Assembly (NCBI GenBank): GCA_028641055.1 | Contig: CM054058.1 | Coordinates: forward strand, 236,137,551 to 236,201,550 | Reading direction: 5' to 3' | Origin: Alopecurus myosuroides | Taxonomy: Eukaryota > Streptophyta > Magnoliopsida > Poales > Poaceae | DNA: 64,000 nucleotides | Part shown: piece by piece, positions 11,375 to 22,447 of the stretch | How positions within the stretch are numbered: the stretch's first letter is position 1 | Layout of the letters: each line of letters starts with the position of its first letter | The notes under the pieces: model-generated | What the model was told of the DNA's origin: nothing | The model's input: the letters and a program-made list of their open reading frames with translations, nothing else | Databases searched by the model: none | Program-made: the position numbers and the translations under genes

Positions 11375-12111
11375 GACAATCAGGAAAAGAGAGAGTCGTT
11401 TGAGAACTTGGCGCCTAGTAACTTTGATGGTATTTTTAGGCTGAACACTAGGTTTCCCCACTGCATTTTTCTATATTTTGAAAAATAATAAGTTTGAACA
11501 AAAGAAATGGTTTTGCTATTGGCGCCTAGTAACTTTGATGTTGCACAAGCCTAGTACTACTAGCATCCAAAAGAAATGGTTTTACTATTTCTGATGTGAT
11601 GGAGAAATCTTTAATGCTAAGCCTGTGCTAATTATTGTATGGTCAATACCAGGATTCGTTTCGGTACAAAAAGATGAGTAAAACTCGATCGAAACTTATT
11701 GATGTCGATAGAGGCATTGAGCTAGTCATATGATCAGTATCCAAAAGAAAACATAGTAGATTAATTAGGATCTTCTTGAAGTATTTTAATTGGCAGCTAA
11801 TCTTTGTCGGGTGATCCAAGCCATCTACCCACCGTATTGCTCTGCTTGCTTCCTGCCTACACAAAACCAGACACAAGCCAGAGCTTGAGAGGAGTCTGCC
11901 AGGAGGAAGCATACGGCGGGAAGGAGACGGTTAGGCCAACCGTTTTTTTTTTCTTCGTTCGCCCCTTCCACTCTTGGCGCCAAAGCAAAGCCGTTAGATT
12001 ATTGGTCACCATCTCGAACCCAACTCGCCTTTTCCCTCTCCACCCATTTATCCATCGAGGCGCGAAACCAAACCATGTCAATGCACCTCCTCCCCACGGC
12101 GGACCACCATA
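11375..12111. other. Upstream region of the RING gene, with direct repeats
   Basis: A 22-bp direct repeat beginning ttggcgcctagtaactttga starts at 11408 and 11519. A second pair (aaagaaatggtttt) lies at about 11501 and 11570. The 470 bp before the RING start codon include C/T-rich tracts (about 12028-12060) typical of plant leaders. I see no clear TATA box at a defining distance. No other gene is present. Confidence 0.45.
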
Positions 12112-13630
12112 ATGCCGTCCGCCTCGTCGTCGTCCTCGTTGGGGACGCCCGGAACGAGCCGTGGCGGCGGCGGCGGCGGCGGTAGGGTCTCCGCTTTCAC
12201 GATGCGGGCGGTGGCGCGCATGTCGAGGGCGCGTTGGTTCATCTTCCTGAGGCGGGTGTACCAGTACCAAAACGGGCCGAGGTCTGACCTGGGATCGAAC
12301 CCTTTCAACTCCGCCGGCTGGCTCGCCTTCGAGCTCGGCGTGATCGTCGCTCAGATGGTCATCACCACAACCATCGTGGCCACCTCCCCCAAGGAGCGCC
12401 CCGCGTGGCCGCTCAGGCTCTGGGTCGCCGCGTACAACGTCGGCAACGTGCTTAGTCTCCCCCTCCTCTATTGGCGACACCGGCATTCCTCCGCTGCCGC
12501 CAGCCGCAGCGACGACCCCGAGATGCGCGGCGCCAGTGATGCTCTAAGGTTCAAGCAATGTTCTGCAGAACTTCCAAATTTCACAATACAAATTTTAGTC
12601 TCTTGACGAAAATCTTGTACGCCAATATATAGCAGGAACAGTTCGTATCTGATGAATAAGGCACGGGCGTTCCTGGAGCTCTTCTTCGCGATGTGGTTCG
12701 TGATGGGCAACGTGTGGGTGTTCGACGCGCGGCTCGGGTCGTTCCACCGCGCGCCGAGGCTGTACGCGCTCTGCATCGGCCTGCTCGCCTGGAACGCCAT
12801 CGTCTACTCGCTCCCCTTCCTCCTCTTCCTCCTGCTCTGCTGCTTCGTCCCGGTCGTCGGGTACGCGCTCGGGTACAACATGAACTCCGCCTCCGTCGGC
12901 CGGGGCGCCTCCGACGAGCAGCTGGATGAGCTGCCGCGGTGGCGGTTCAAGGAGCTCGACGTGCCGGGAGACCGCGAACACGACGATCAAGTGAGTACAT
13001 GTCGATTTTACCGGCATTTCTCTGCATATTTTCAAGCACATGCCCTGATCTGGATAAGTAGAAGCAAAGATAGTACTAGCAGCGTCCATTTTTGGTCATG
13101 GCGCAAAATGGAGCAAAAGAGGATAGCAGGAAATCACCAAACATTGGCGACCTAAACTTATAAGGGTGTCCCAAAAAGTGATAAACGTGCGCGAGCAACT
13201 CGTACATGATTCCTTTTTGGGCGGTACTAAGATAAGAAGTACTAACTTCGCCTTTTAGGACGGTGCCTAAGATCATAAGCATCTCCCTGATACATCAGCA
13301 AACATGGAATGTTTTTCTTTCTCTCGACGAAAACATGAACTGATCCTAGTTTAGCTGAACACTCGGCATATATACTCGTTTAGTACGCAGTACATGGTGT
13401 AGAATTCTCTGAAAATTGCTCCAGCGCAAACAAAATGTTCTCTGTTATCTTCTTCTTAAAATTGATCCGCGTGCAACTTCTTGCAGGAGTGCTGCATATG
13501 CCTGGCGCCATACAGGGAGAAGGAGGAGGTGAGGCAGCTGCCGTGCACACACATGTTCCACCTGAAATGCGTGGATAGGTGGCTGAGGATCATCTCCTCT
13601 TGCCCTCTCTGCAAGCAAGAGCTCGGCTGA
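12112..13630 (+). CDS. Membrane-anchored RING-H2 E3 ubiquitin ligase (At1g63170-like)
   Basis: Three exons: 12112-12548, 12636-12990 and 13487-13630. Introns of 87 and 496 bp have GT-AG ends, giving about 311 aa (309 if the acceptor at 12641 is used). The start is the first in-frame ATG. The N-terminus is low-complexity with a glycine run from a CGG repeat. Predicted membrane segments lie near residues 70-91, 100-121, 157-175 and 188-228. The last exon is a RING-H2 finger: C266, C269, C284, H286, H289, C292, C303, C306. RING-H2 proteins recruit E2 enzymes and ubiquitinate substrates; the membrane segments suggest an endomembrane location. It resembles plant proteins of the At1g63170/At1g12760 type in membrane layout and in the ECCICL...CPLCKQ ending (recalled). 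All splice phases agree and no inactivating change is seen. The substrate is unknown. Confidence 0.87.
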
Positions 13631-13867
13631 TCGATGTCTGCACATACACGGCGCAACGGTAATTGATCAGTGGAGCTTGCATTCTAAGCCAGACATAGGT
13701 CGATCGGATGGCACGGCACGGTCGGATGCATGCACCACACCTCTCACTGACCCTTTCGCCAACCCTCTACTAACCTAGACGCTGACAATCGATGGATACG
13801 CTTCAGTTGCAGCCAGAGATAGGTTAACCAGCTTCGGCAGGTGGGAACTGTATAGAGAAATTGTTGC
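13631..13867. other. RING gene 3-prime flank / probable 3-prime UTR
   Basis: The 237 bp between the RING stop codon and the LINE poly(A) end. A plant poly(A) signal cannot be assigned confidently. The 3-prime UTR may run into the inserted LINE, so antisense LINE sequence could be part of the transcript. Confidence 0.4.
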
Positions 13868-13970
13868 TTTTTTTTTTTTGACACCAATACTGTGGGGGAA
13901 ACCCCCACAGCCCCCCATTTATTAAATAAATAAAAGGTTATTTACAAAACTGTACAATATATACAAGGGA

Positions 13971-16900
13971 TTATGGGAGTGAATTAATCCATGATGTCAA
14001 AAAAACAGAGTGTGAACTCTTCACCCTGTATTTAAGCAGAGTGACTTCCTGTATAAACAGGGCCTTCCATCCTCTAAAAGTTGGCTTGATGTTTTTGAAG
14101 ATCCTTCCATTCCTTTGCTTCCAGATGCACCAGCAAGCCAGGATCACAATCTCCACAAAACAAGGTCCAGTAAAATGTTTTCTTGCATACCTGATAGTAC
14201 AAGATGGTGAACCAGGTATCCAAGGGATCTGCAAGTAGTTCCAAATCCTTGTACTGAAGCTACAATTGAAAAATAGGTGCCTCCAATCCTCAAGAACATG
14301 CCCAGGACACAGGACACAATCAGAAGAAGTATTAATGTGCCAATGTCTACGAATTAACATATCCCTGGTATTAATTCTGTCATGCAGAAGAAGCCAAGCA
14401 AAAAATCTATGCTTAGATTGACACTTGCTCCTCCAAATTGCAAAAGAAATTGGTTCATCAGGGACAGCACAAAATTGGTGCTTATAAAAAGAGCTAGGAC
14501 TTAATCTTCCACTAGAATGTGGACTCTTCCATTGATCTGCAATATCAAGTTGCAAAGTAAACTGACCAATCATGCCATTTAACATCCTAAGCTCTTCATT
14601 TGCTTGAACTGACAGAGGTAAAGCAAAATTCTGGAGACATTCTGTGCCAAGCATGAAATCATTTACAGATTGAAATTTGTCTTTGGCAAAAGAATAAAGT
14701 CTTGGGAAAGTTATCTTAAGAGGTTGAGGCTGCCACTTATCTTCCCAAAACAATACAGTGAAACCATTGCCTACCCAGCATGTAGTGTAGTTCCTGTAAT
14801 TCTCAGATAATGCCAATATATTTCTCCACCAAAAAGAGCCAGACTCAACCACAGCATGTGGAACAACCTTATAGTAATAAGCATCAGTAATAAGTTGTAC
14901 CCAAGGCAAGGCTTCCTGATTATAAAATTTATCAAGATGTTTGAGTAAAAGAGCAGAGTTCTGGATTTTCAAATTAATTACTCCCAGCCCACCCTTTTTC
15001 TTTGGTTTGCACACCATATGCCAAGCTGCAAGTGATTGAGCTTTTTCCTTTCCTCTTTTACTCCACAAACAATGCCTTCTTGCTCTGTCAATAACCTCAA
15101 TGACACCAGTAGGAATAACAAGAGAGAGCATATAATAGGTTGGCAGAGAAGACAAAACAGAATTCACTAGCACCAGTCGATCACCATATGACAGGAAAGA
15201 GGAGGTGGCAGAGAGTCTCCTTTCTACTCTATCAATCAAAGGAGAGAAATCCTTGATAGTGGGTCTAGTGGTACCCATAGGTAAGCCAAGATAAGTGAAA
15301 GGCATAGACCCAATTGTGCATTGGAAAAGATCAGCCAGTACCTTAGCTTCCTCAACAGTTAAGTTGATTGGAATCATAGATGATTTATGAAAATTGACTT
15401 TCAGGCCTGTAAAGGCAGCATAAGTGTTGAGAATATCCTTGAAAACTTTCAGGTCCTTTGCACATGCTGGAAGCACCACAATAGTATCATCAGCATACTG
15501 AATTATAGGAAAATCTTTTCTGACTGGGATAGGAGGGGAGAGTAGACCATCAGAGTAAGCTTTGTTTACTAAACTCTGTAACAAATCAGCTCCTTCAACA
15601 AAAAGGAGTGGAGACAAAGGGTCTCCCTGTCTAACTCCTCTTTTGCAATGAAATTTTTTCCCAGGTATTCCATTAAGAAGAACAGAAGAGAATCCTGAAG
15701 CTAGAATTTCTCTTACCCAATTGAGGAATAAATCTGGGAACCCTTTAAATTTTAAAACTTGAATAATGGCTTCATGGTCCAAAGTGTCAAAGGCTTTTTC
15801 AAAGTCAATCTTGAAAACCACAATTTTTCTTTTGGACTGCTGACATTGATACAGAAACTCAAAAGACCAAGCAAGGCAGTCCTGGATAGTTCTTCCCTTA
15901 ATAAAACCATATTGATTATCATGAATTGTATCACAAATCACATTTTGCAGTCTATTAGCAATAAGCTTGGTGACAAATTTCAGACAAGTATTAGTCAAGG
16001 ATATAGGTCTGAAATCATTGACAGTTTCAGGTGAGTTTGATTTTGGGATGAGAGTGATATATGAGTCATTAATACTTTGTAAAGATAAAGTCCCTGAATG
16101 GAAATCATGGCATAGCTGAGTGAAATCATCCTTCAACACCTCCCAACATTTCTTAACAAAAAGCCCATTGAAACCATCAGGTCCAGGTGCTCTATCAGTC
16201 TTAAGGGATTTCATAACTGATGCAATCTCCTCTGTAGTAAAAGGCTCAACCAAGCATTGCAAACTAACAGTTGGATGCAGGATATTGGAAAGATCAAAAA
16301 GCTTTGATGTGACAGATGGAATTCCCATTCTGTTTTTGAAACAATTCCAAAAAGCAGCTGCTTTGTGATGATGATCTATCAAAGAGACACCTTCCTCATT
16401 TTTAATTTCAGCTATAGTGTTAAACCTATAACGCTCTGTAGCTTTAGCATGGAAAAATTTAGTATTTTCACCTCCAAGCTGTACCCATCTGATAGTGCAT
16501 CTATTCTTCCAATAGGCAGATTGAGATAAAAGCAATTTATGCAGATGGGTTTTAACAATGTTTCTGAAATTAAATTCAGGTCTACTGAGGTTCCTCTCCT
16601 CCTCAAGTGTATCCAAGATCAAAATCACCTTATTACATTTAGCAATTAAAAGCTTCAGGTTAGAAAGATTTCTACCCCATCTCTTGAGCTCATGTCTGAT
16701 GTTTTTTAATTTAGCAGTAATAGTGGCAGCCATGTTATTCTTCCTAACAGGCCACTTCCAGACTCTAGCAATAAGTTCCATAAATCCAGGTTGATGTATC
16801 CAGTGATTTTCAAAGCGAAAAATCTGAGCTTTAGGAATGTTGGTGGAGATTGAAACAACACATGGCACATGATCAGATGTTGATTTAGCAAGAGGCTTAA

Positions 16901-17579
16901 CCAAAGTGTTTGGATAATTCAAAGTCCACCAAGTGCTAGTAAAGAACCAATCAAGTTGCTCAAGCAGGGGTTGATCTTGCATATTAGACCAAGTAAAGGA
17001 TCTGCCTTTTAAAGGCAATTCAATCAGACCTAGATGACTAATAATTTCATTGAAAATGAAAATATCATTCATATCAGCTCCAGGTTTGTTCCTGTTGTCC
17101 ACTGATCTAATAAAATTGAAATCTCCCACTATCAACCAATTTTCATATGTAGGAATGATTAAATCAAAAAGCCATTGAACAAAAAAATCCCTGTCAAGGC
17201 CACTACATGGACCATAAACAGTAACCAGAGTCCAAGAAGAGAGATTATGCTTTGAGGTAAAATTAATCTTAATAGCAGACTTGAAGCAGTCAATCAATTC
17301 TCCATCAAAAATGGAACTGTTCCAAAGAACAATAATACCTCCAGAAGCTCCCTCAGAGGGAGAGAAAACAAATTTATCAAACCTCTTTGGACAAAAGGAC
17401 CTAATGAAACTGTGATCAAAACTTTCACATTTAGTTTCTTGCAGACAGATAATAGCACATTGGCTCTCTTCAATTTTGTTATAAACCAGGATTCTTTTAT
17501 TTTTATCATTTAAGCCTCTGACATTCCAATCCATCACTCTCCAATCTAAGAATAATTGTGATGTATTATCCATTGACAT
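13971..17579 (-). CDS. LINE ORF2: endonuclease, reverse transcriptase, zf-RVT
   Basis: Uninterrupted frame of 1202 aa from the first ATG at 17579; the frame is open slightly upstream. The N-terminal AP-endonuclease has WNVRGLN (near residue 18), QETK, VYGP, GDFN and SDHVP, the catalytic set that nicks target DNA. The RT follows with RAPGPDG, DFRPISL, FEKAFDTLDH, RQGDPLSPLL and YADD (residues 695-698, bases 15486-15497). The C-terminal zf-RVT finger is CVLC...H-x4-C. There is no RNase H domain, as in many plant L1 elements. All catalytic residues I can place are present, so this protein could be functional if expressed. Confidence 0.93.
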   Translation of the reverse strand: MSMDNTSQLFLDWRVMDWNVRGLNDKNKRILVYNKIEESQCAIICLQETKCESFDHSFIRSFCPKRFDKFVFSPSEGASGGIIVLWNSSIFDGELIDCFKSAIKINFTSKHNLSSWTLVTVYGPCSGLDRDFFVQWLFDLIIPTYENWLIVGDFNFIRSVDNRNKPGADMNDIFIFNEIISHLGLIELPLKGRSFTWSNMQDQPLLEQLDWFFTSTWWTLNYPNTLVKPLAKSTSDHVPCVVSISTNIPKAQIFRFENHWIHQPGFMELIARVWKWPVRKNNMAATITAKLKNIRHELKRWGRNLSNLKLLIAKCNKVILILDTLEEERNLSRPEFNFRNIVKTHLHKLLLSQSAYWKNRCTIRWVQLGGENTKFFHAKATERYRFNTIAEIKNEEGVSLIDHHHKAAAFWNCFKNRMGIPSVTSKLFDLSNILHPTVSLQCLVEPFTTEEIASVMKSLKTDRAPGPDGFNGLFVKKCWEVLKDDFTQLCHDFHSGTLSLQSINDSYITLIPKSNSPETVNDFRPISLTNTCLKFVTKLIANRLQNVICDTIHDNQYGFIKGRTIQDCLAWSFEFLYQCQQSKRKIVVFKIDFEKAFDTLDHEAIIQVLKFKGFPDLFLNWVREILASGFSSVLLNGIPGKKFHCKRGVRQGDPLSPLLFVEGADLLQSLVNKAYSDGLLSPPIPVRKDFPIIQYADDTIVVLPACAKDLKVFKDILNTYAAFTGLKVNFHKSSMIPINLTVEEAKVLADLFQCTIGSMPFTYLGLPMGTTRPTIKDFSPLIDRVERRLSATSSFLSYGDRLVLVNSVLSSLPTYYMLSLVIPTGVIEVIDRARRHCLWSKRGKEKAQSLAAWHMVCKPKKKGGLGVINLKIQNSALLLKHLDKFYNQEALPWVQLITDAYYYKVVPHAVVESGSFWWRNILALSENYRNYTTCWVGNGFTVLFWEDKWQPQPLKITFPRLYSFAKDKFQSVNDFMLGTECLQNFALPLSVQANEELRMLNGMIGQFTLQLDIADQWKSPHSSGRLSPSSFYKHQFCAVPDEPISFAIWRSKCQSKHRFFAWLLLHDRINTRDMLIRRHWHINTSSDCVLCPGHVLEDWRHLFFNCSFSTRIWNYLQIPWIPGSPSCTIRYARKHFTGPCFVEIVILACWCIWKQRNGRIFKNIKPTFRGWKALFIQEVTLLKYRVKSSHSVFLTSWINSLP

Positions 17580-17786
17580 TGATAAGAAAAGGAGCAAAAT
17601 AGCTAGACCAGCCAGCTACCAAAAGAACACCAGGCATCAGAGCAAAATAACAATAATAGGGGCCTATCAGGTCCACAGATAAGCATTTTGAAGATAGATC
17701 CATTACATAATAATATGCCCAGGAGGTGATAAGATAAAACATTAGAAATCCAGACCAAAAGCCATTACATAAATGTTTGTCTAACA

Positions 17787-20700
17787 TTATTTTCCTTGGT
17801 CTTTAGGAGAGTCAGGATCAGCATCAAGCTTGTCCTTAGTGATCTCTTCCTCTGCAATCTCAAGAGCTCTCCCCACCTGTTGGAGAATCACAATTGGAGT
17901 GTGGGGTGTAACAGAGGCACTGGCTTCTTGAGGTCTAGCAGACCTTGACTTCTTTCTGGGTTGTGGATTGTCCTGCATGGCCACCAACTTGAAGCCATTA
18001 TTCAGAGCAGCCTGTCGAGTACTACGTCTGACAGAAGATTCCATAGTTGGAGTGCCTAAATTACACCTCCTTCTTTTCCTTGCAGTGACAACAGTAGCAG
18101 GTGAAATGGAGGAATCGATTTCCTCAATAGTGGCAGAGGGCAGTGGGCCAGAAGATTTAGAAGAACCTTCCAGGTACAATCTTCTGTTAGTCCTCTGTGC
18201 CTTGAAGAATCTCTTCTTGGCGCTGAACTGAAAAGTGTTTCCTTTAAAAGGAACAGAGGCATGTGAAATCATTGTGAATGGGCTCGGAGAGAACCCACTG
18301 GGCCTGGCAGAGGACATGCACAAGTAGGGAACTAATTTGGACAGCAACTTATCCCACTACATCGAAGGGGGCAAGACAGGCCCATACATATGGGCATTTG
18401 TCTGAACCCATGGCCAGGGAAAGAGACCAGGGGCAGTGGGTGCAGCAGAGGCTGTGTGAACCTGCAGCATATTGACCATCAAGACATTCTGATTGACAGA
18501 GTTGTCAGAATCAGAACTCATAGTAGAATTGGACTCATGCTGTGGTAAGAGGTGGTCCCAGCCACCAACTTGCCCAGCAACAGGATCTTGGTCTTCCATA
18601 GCATCATCTTGTGGCTGCTGCACTGGAAAATCCGCAGCAGGCTGTTGATCATTCCAGCCAAGTTCAGGAAACTGTGGCAACCCAAAATTGCCATGGTCTT
18701 CTTGCATGTGTCCAGGCATAGGATGGGGATTCCCATCCAATGGCATCTGATCCTCATCAGGGGGCATCACTTCATTGAACTCAGCAGATAAAAGATAACA
18801 GGGTGCAGTCCATGACTCCCTGGCAGCACCCAAAGAGCTGAAATTTCCAAAAACAATGTATCTTGGAACGAGCTGCGGTGAGATGAAGGTGACATAGACA
18901 AGGGTTCTGTCGAGGACACCGTCTAGGTGATGCCAATGATGGAATCTTCCAAAGGGAGCAACTGCATTGGCAAGATCCCTCTCATTACGGAAGTCATAAG
19001 GGACTCCCAAAAGCATAATCCATCCAGTACGAGAACCAAAAGCAGATCTGTGTAATTGTGTGCGGTTGTCATGATTAACAAACCGCACAAAAATATTCTC
19101 CTGCAACTCATAGGGTCCGTTCTGAACCAAAGCAGTACGCGCAGCAGCGCTATGCATCTTAAAGAGGCCAGTGCCAAAAAGACATGGCTGAGTATCCTCC
19201 ACAACTCGCTGAAGAGTTTGTTCGATGTAATCACGAACCTGAATCCGCCAGAACTGCTCCTCCTCTGGCAACTGCTCTAGTTCCACAATGGCGACGCAGT
19301 AGGCTTCATGAGTTCTTGAGGGGGGAATAGCAGGCGTGTAGAAGGAACGGGGCAGCCGTGTAGGCCCACCGTCGACGACCTGGAATCCTTGCGGAACCCA
19401 CCTTCCCGGATTGAGCTCGAAATTCGCCATTGGGGTTTTCGTGGAGTTTTCGCCGAGAACAGAGGTAGGGGTTAACCGACAGGTGGTGGAGGCTATGTCA
19501 GGGAGTGGTGGAGTGGAAGGCGTAACGGCCACGGGCGACGCTTGGGTACTCACTGTCGGACACGGAGGCAACTTATTTTTTGGAACCCAAATATGGGTTC
19601 GTTTACTAAAGCAATTCTTTTCAACATGTCCATAGTGAAAGCATTTACGACATCTGATATCACTGTGACAGCTAGATTTGTCGTGTTGCATAGATAAACA
19701 TCTAGCACATTTCCAGAATCGGAAATCCATGTCATCAATTACAGAAGCCAGCCCCAATTGACCAGTGTCTTCCACAACATCAGGCTCTTTAGAGGAGGAT
19801 TCGAAGGAAATAGATGAATCCAAAGATGTAAAAGAACCAAAAGTGATACTCGTAGAATTAGACGGTTCAGAATATCCCTTGCAAGCCTCATAACTAAGAG
19901 ATTCCGAGAAAACCAACTTCTTGCTAATAGAACTTCCTGTCTTGATAATAGATCGAGGAGTTGGCAACTTCAGAGCGTCTAAGCCAATTTGAATTTTCTT
20001 CTTACTCGGACTAACAAGAGTCCATTCTTTATTACATTCTTCTTGCCAATATTTGAATTCACTTAACCAATGAGGTCCTCCTCTACCCCAAAGATTAAAC
20101 ACACACTTGAATTTATCACAAGAAAAAGACTTAAGCTTATAAATATGAAAACCAACCAGCTTATTGGAGACATTGAAAGAATAAGTTCTATCCTTAAGAT
20201 GAGAAACTTTTAAGCTGCCACAAAAACCTCCAATAACAGCCTCTAGGGCAATAGCAACGGAATCTTCATTAAGACGGAAGCAAGAACGTGCAAAAGATAC
20301 CACCATAATAAAGTGTCCCGTATAATAAGTTGGATGAACCGTTGAGGAGAATAAACGATCAACCTCTTTAGCAAATTTAAATCCGTGTGAAAAATCCAGT
20401 CCCATAGAGATAGAATCAAAAACCGCCGAAGCACAATTCTCTATGGGCATGTCAGCGTGATCAATATCAGCATTAATAATGTCTGGAGTAACCGAAACCT
20501 CAGGTGTGGTTGACTCCTTGACTAGATCCAAAGACTTGGAGATCTCGACAGGTACCTGAGTAGTAGGAGAAGCCATGCATACGCCAACTAGGGCACAGTG
20601 AGCTGGAAATCGTACCTTAAACCCCAGATCAATTCTTTCATCAATAATCGCATGTCTCCCAACCAAAGCTTTGCCCTTAGCATCCTTAAGGCAGATCCAG

Positions 20701-20828
20701 TCACGGTAGGGTTCTTTGATCCAGAGGTGAAGCGTTCCATCATAGGACTTGACACGTCCCCGATCTAGATCTTTGGAGGTAGAATAGGTTACCTTCCAGA
20801 TCCATGCAGGGGGACGTGGGGGAGCCAT
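17787..20828 (-). pseudogene. LINE ORF1 (CCHC nucleic-acid-binding protein) with one in-frame TAG
   Basis: From ATG 20828 the frame is open for 823 codons to TAG at 18357-18359, then continues in the same frame for 189 more codons to 17787. The 823-codon part includes a cysteine-rich region with a CCHC knuckle (CRKCFHYGHVEKNC) at about residues 390-410 and a later domain with GWIMLLGVPYDF resembling RNA-binding folds. The last part is basic with RRSTRQAALNNGFK, matching the usual C-terminus of grass LINE ORF1. The single TAG is therefore probably a recent nonsense mutation. Alternatively, the C-terminal part is dispensable or made by readthrough. Confidence 0.82.
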
Positions 20829-21035
20829 CCAAGAGGAGGACGGCAGAGGAATGAAGTACCCGGTTGGAGAAGGGAAGTGGACGCCGGGGATTGGAGATCG
20901 CCGGCGGCTAGGTCAGGGGTGTGGAGTCGCCTGAGTCGCCATCAGAGGTGCTTGCTGCGCCCTACATACTGTTGTTACATACTGTTGCTTTTTTTTTATT
21001 TTCTACTTTACACTACTAGTTTTTCTGAATCTATC

Positions 21036-21290
21036 CATATACCCTCCGGTCAAAAAAAATATGACTGTGATACCGTAGTGGAAGCCCTACGGTGTGACTT
21101 TTATTATATAGATGCTGCACCCTTCAATTTTACTTGGCATATTAGGTTTTTCATGAGTCAAACATTCTAAAGTTTAATCAAATATATAAGAAAATATAAA
21201 TATTTTTTAATACTAAATCGATACAATATGAAAATATGTTACATGATGGACTGAATGATATTAATTTTAACTTAAGATAAACCAACCTGA
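21036..21290. mobile_element. Degenerate Stowaway-like MITE fragment
   Basis: The left end (ccctccggtcaaaaaaaata) resembles the CTCCGT(T/C)CC start of grass Stowaway elements. The interior (agtttaatcaaatatataag...gatacaatatgaaaatatgt...atgatattaatttt) resembles common Triticeae MITE interiors. No matching right terminus or TA duplication is clear. Confidence 0.35.
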
Positions 21291-21833
21291 TATGCTGAGG
21301 AAAAAAAAAGGGGGAAAGGAGTACAGGAGCCTACCATCAAGTTTTCCTTAATGAGTCATTGCATTGCCACATCAGATTTTGGTATGCATGACACATAATA
21401 ATTACTTTGGGGGTGGTGTGGGGGGGGGGGAGGATGAAACTGTCTTTACACACAACCCAACTCATATATCATCAAATCATCTAATTAGACTCAAAACATC
21501 TTACCGAACGCGGAGTCTACATAATAATATCGACATGTGTAAGCCCGCTGTGGGCCTCCCCTTGATGTTCCGTTCTAGCTCCGAGATTTCTTCATCATGT
21601 TTGATTTTTTTCATAATTTTTCAAGCACTTTCAATTTTTACTCTTTTCTGTAATGCACGGACAAATATAAACAAAAACTGACACTCGCACTGGATTAATA
21701 GGTTATTCCAATAAATGCTATAAAATCATAGTAAAACATGTAACAATAATATAAAACAAATATAGACAATTAAAAATCATAGATATGTTTGACATGTACC
21801 ACATGTCCAGGACGTTGACGTTTTTTATTTGCC

Positions 21834-21950
21834 AAAGAACTCACAAACCATGAATATGCCGAATTTTTTATGGAAACCCTTTGGCAAAGTCGCTTGTTTG
21901 CTGAGTTCATGATACAAAAGCACTTGGCAAATCGGCCTTTTGTGGTAGTG
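21834..21950. mobile_element. CACTA transposon terminus (solo end)
   Basis: The stretch ends TTTTGTGGTAGTG at 21950, the inverse of a CACTACCACAAAA terminus. It is preceded by inverted and direct copies of tttgccaa/ttggcaaa (about 21830, 21890 and 21923), typical CACTA sub-terminal repeats. I found no matching CACTACCACAAAA end upstream; a cactactag at 21011 does not continue the match. Probably a deletion remnant. Confidence 0.5.
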
Positions 21951-22442
21951 ATTACTTACGATCAAATTTTTTATGTAATCCTTTTTTATTTTAGATAATT
22001 TATATGAGCAATAAATACATATAGTATTAACCGGTTTATAATTTCTGACTTGAATTCTTCGTTTTATACTAGAATTGCATTGTATCCCTGGTTTCCATTC
22101 AACTCTCTCTCGAAATAGGTTTTCTCCCCTCTTTACATAAAGCAACAACCATACTCCAACATACAACTCGACATCATAACACGCGCACACAAGGAAAGAT
22201 ACAAAGGGGCTAAAGAACAACCGTGACACCCCAACACGAGGAGACGAAGCCACGTTCGACGACCGATGGACTCCAGGATGGCTCCTTCTAGAAGAGAACG
22301 ACGCCAGAGTGCCGCCACCGCCTGGTCAAAAGGATGGATGTTTTCACTCAAAGCAACACAGAGGATGGAGGATAACCACGACGATTCCTTAACGAAGGAT
22401 ACGCCGCCCACGGAAGATGCCGTCGTCGGCCTGGCAAGATGT

Positions 22443-22447
22443 CTCAC
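22443..22447. repeat. Target site duplication CTCAC (left)
   Basis: CTCAC directly precedes the left LTR and is repeated directly after the right LTR (43334-43338), proving that both LTRs belong to one insertion. Confidence 0.93.

Larger units (their letters stand above)
13868..20982 (-). mobile_element. Nearly full-length LINE (L1-type) retrotransposon
   Basis: Read on the minus strand: 5-prime UTR (20982-20829), ORF1 (20828-17787 with one internal stop), ORF2 (17579-13971), short 3-prime UTR, and a poly(A) tail seen as a T-run at 13868-13879. Both flanks carry tgttgc followed by a T-run (13862 onward and 20983-20997), a probable 15-bp target duplication at a T-rich site, as L1-type endonucleases prefer. 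About 7.1 kb long. It lies tail-to-tail with the RING gene. Confidence 0.9.
20998..22442. other. Gene-free stretch between LINE and Tat element
   Basis: Contains a degenerate Stowaway-like fragment and a CACTA terminus (listed separately) and a G-run (21419-21431). A minus-strand frame at 22133-22447 reads through low-information sequence that continues on the far side of the Tat element after 43338. It is therefore an older host sequence split by the insertion, not a gene. Confidence 0.45.

Noticed and set aside
21011..21950. Complete CACTA element starting at cactactag (21011)
   Set aside because: The putative left end does not match the right terminus beyond CACTA, and the 3-bp flanks differ (tta and att).
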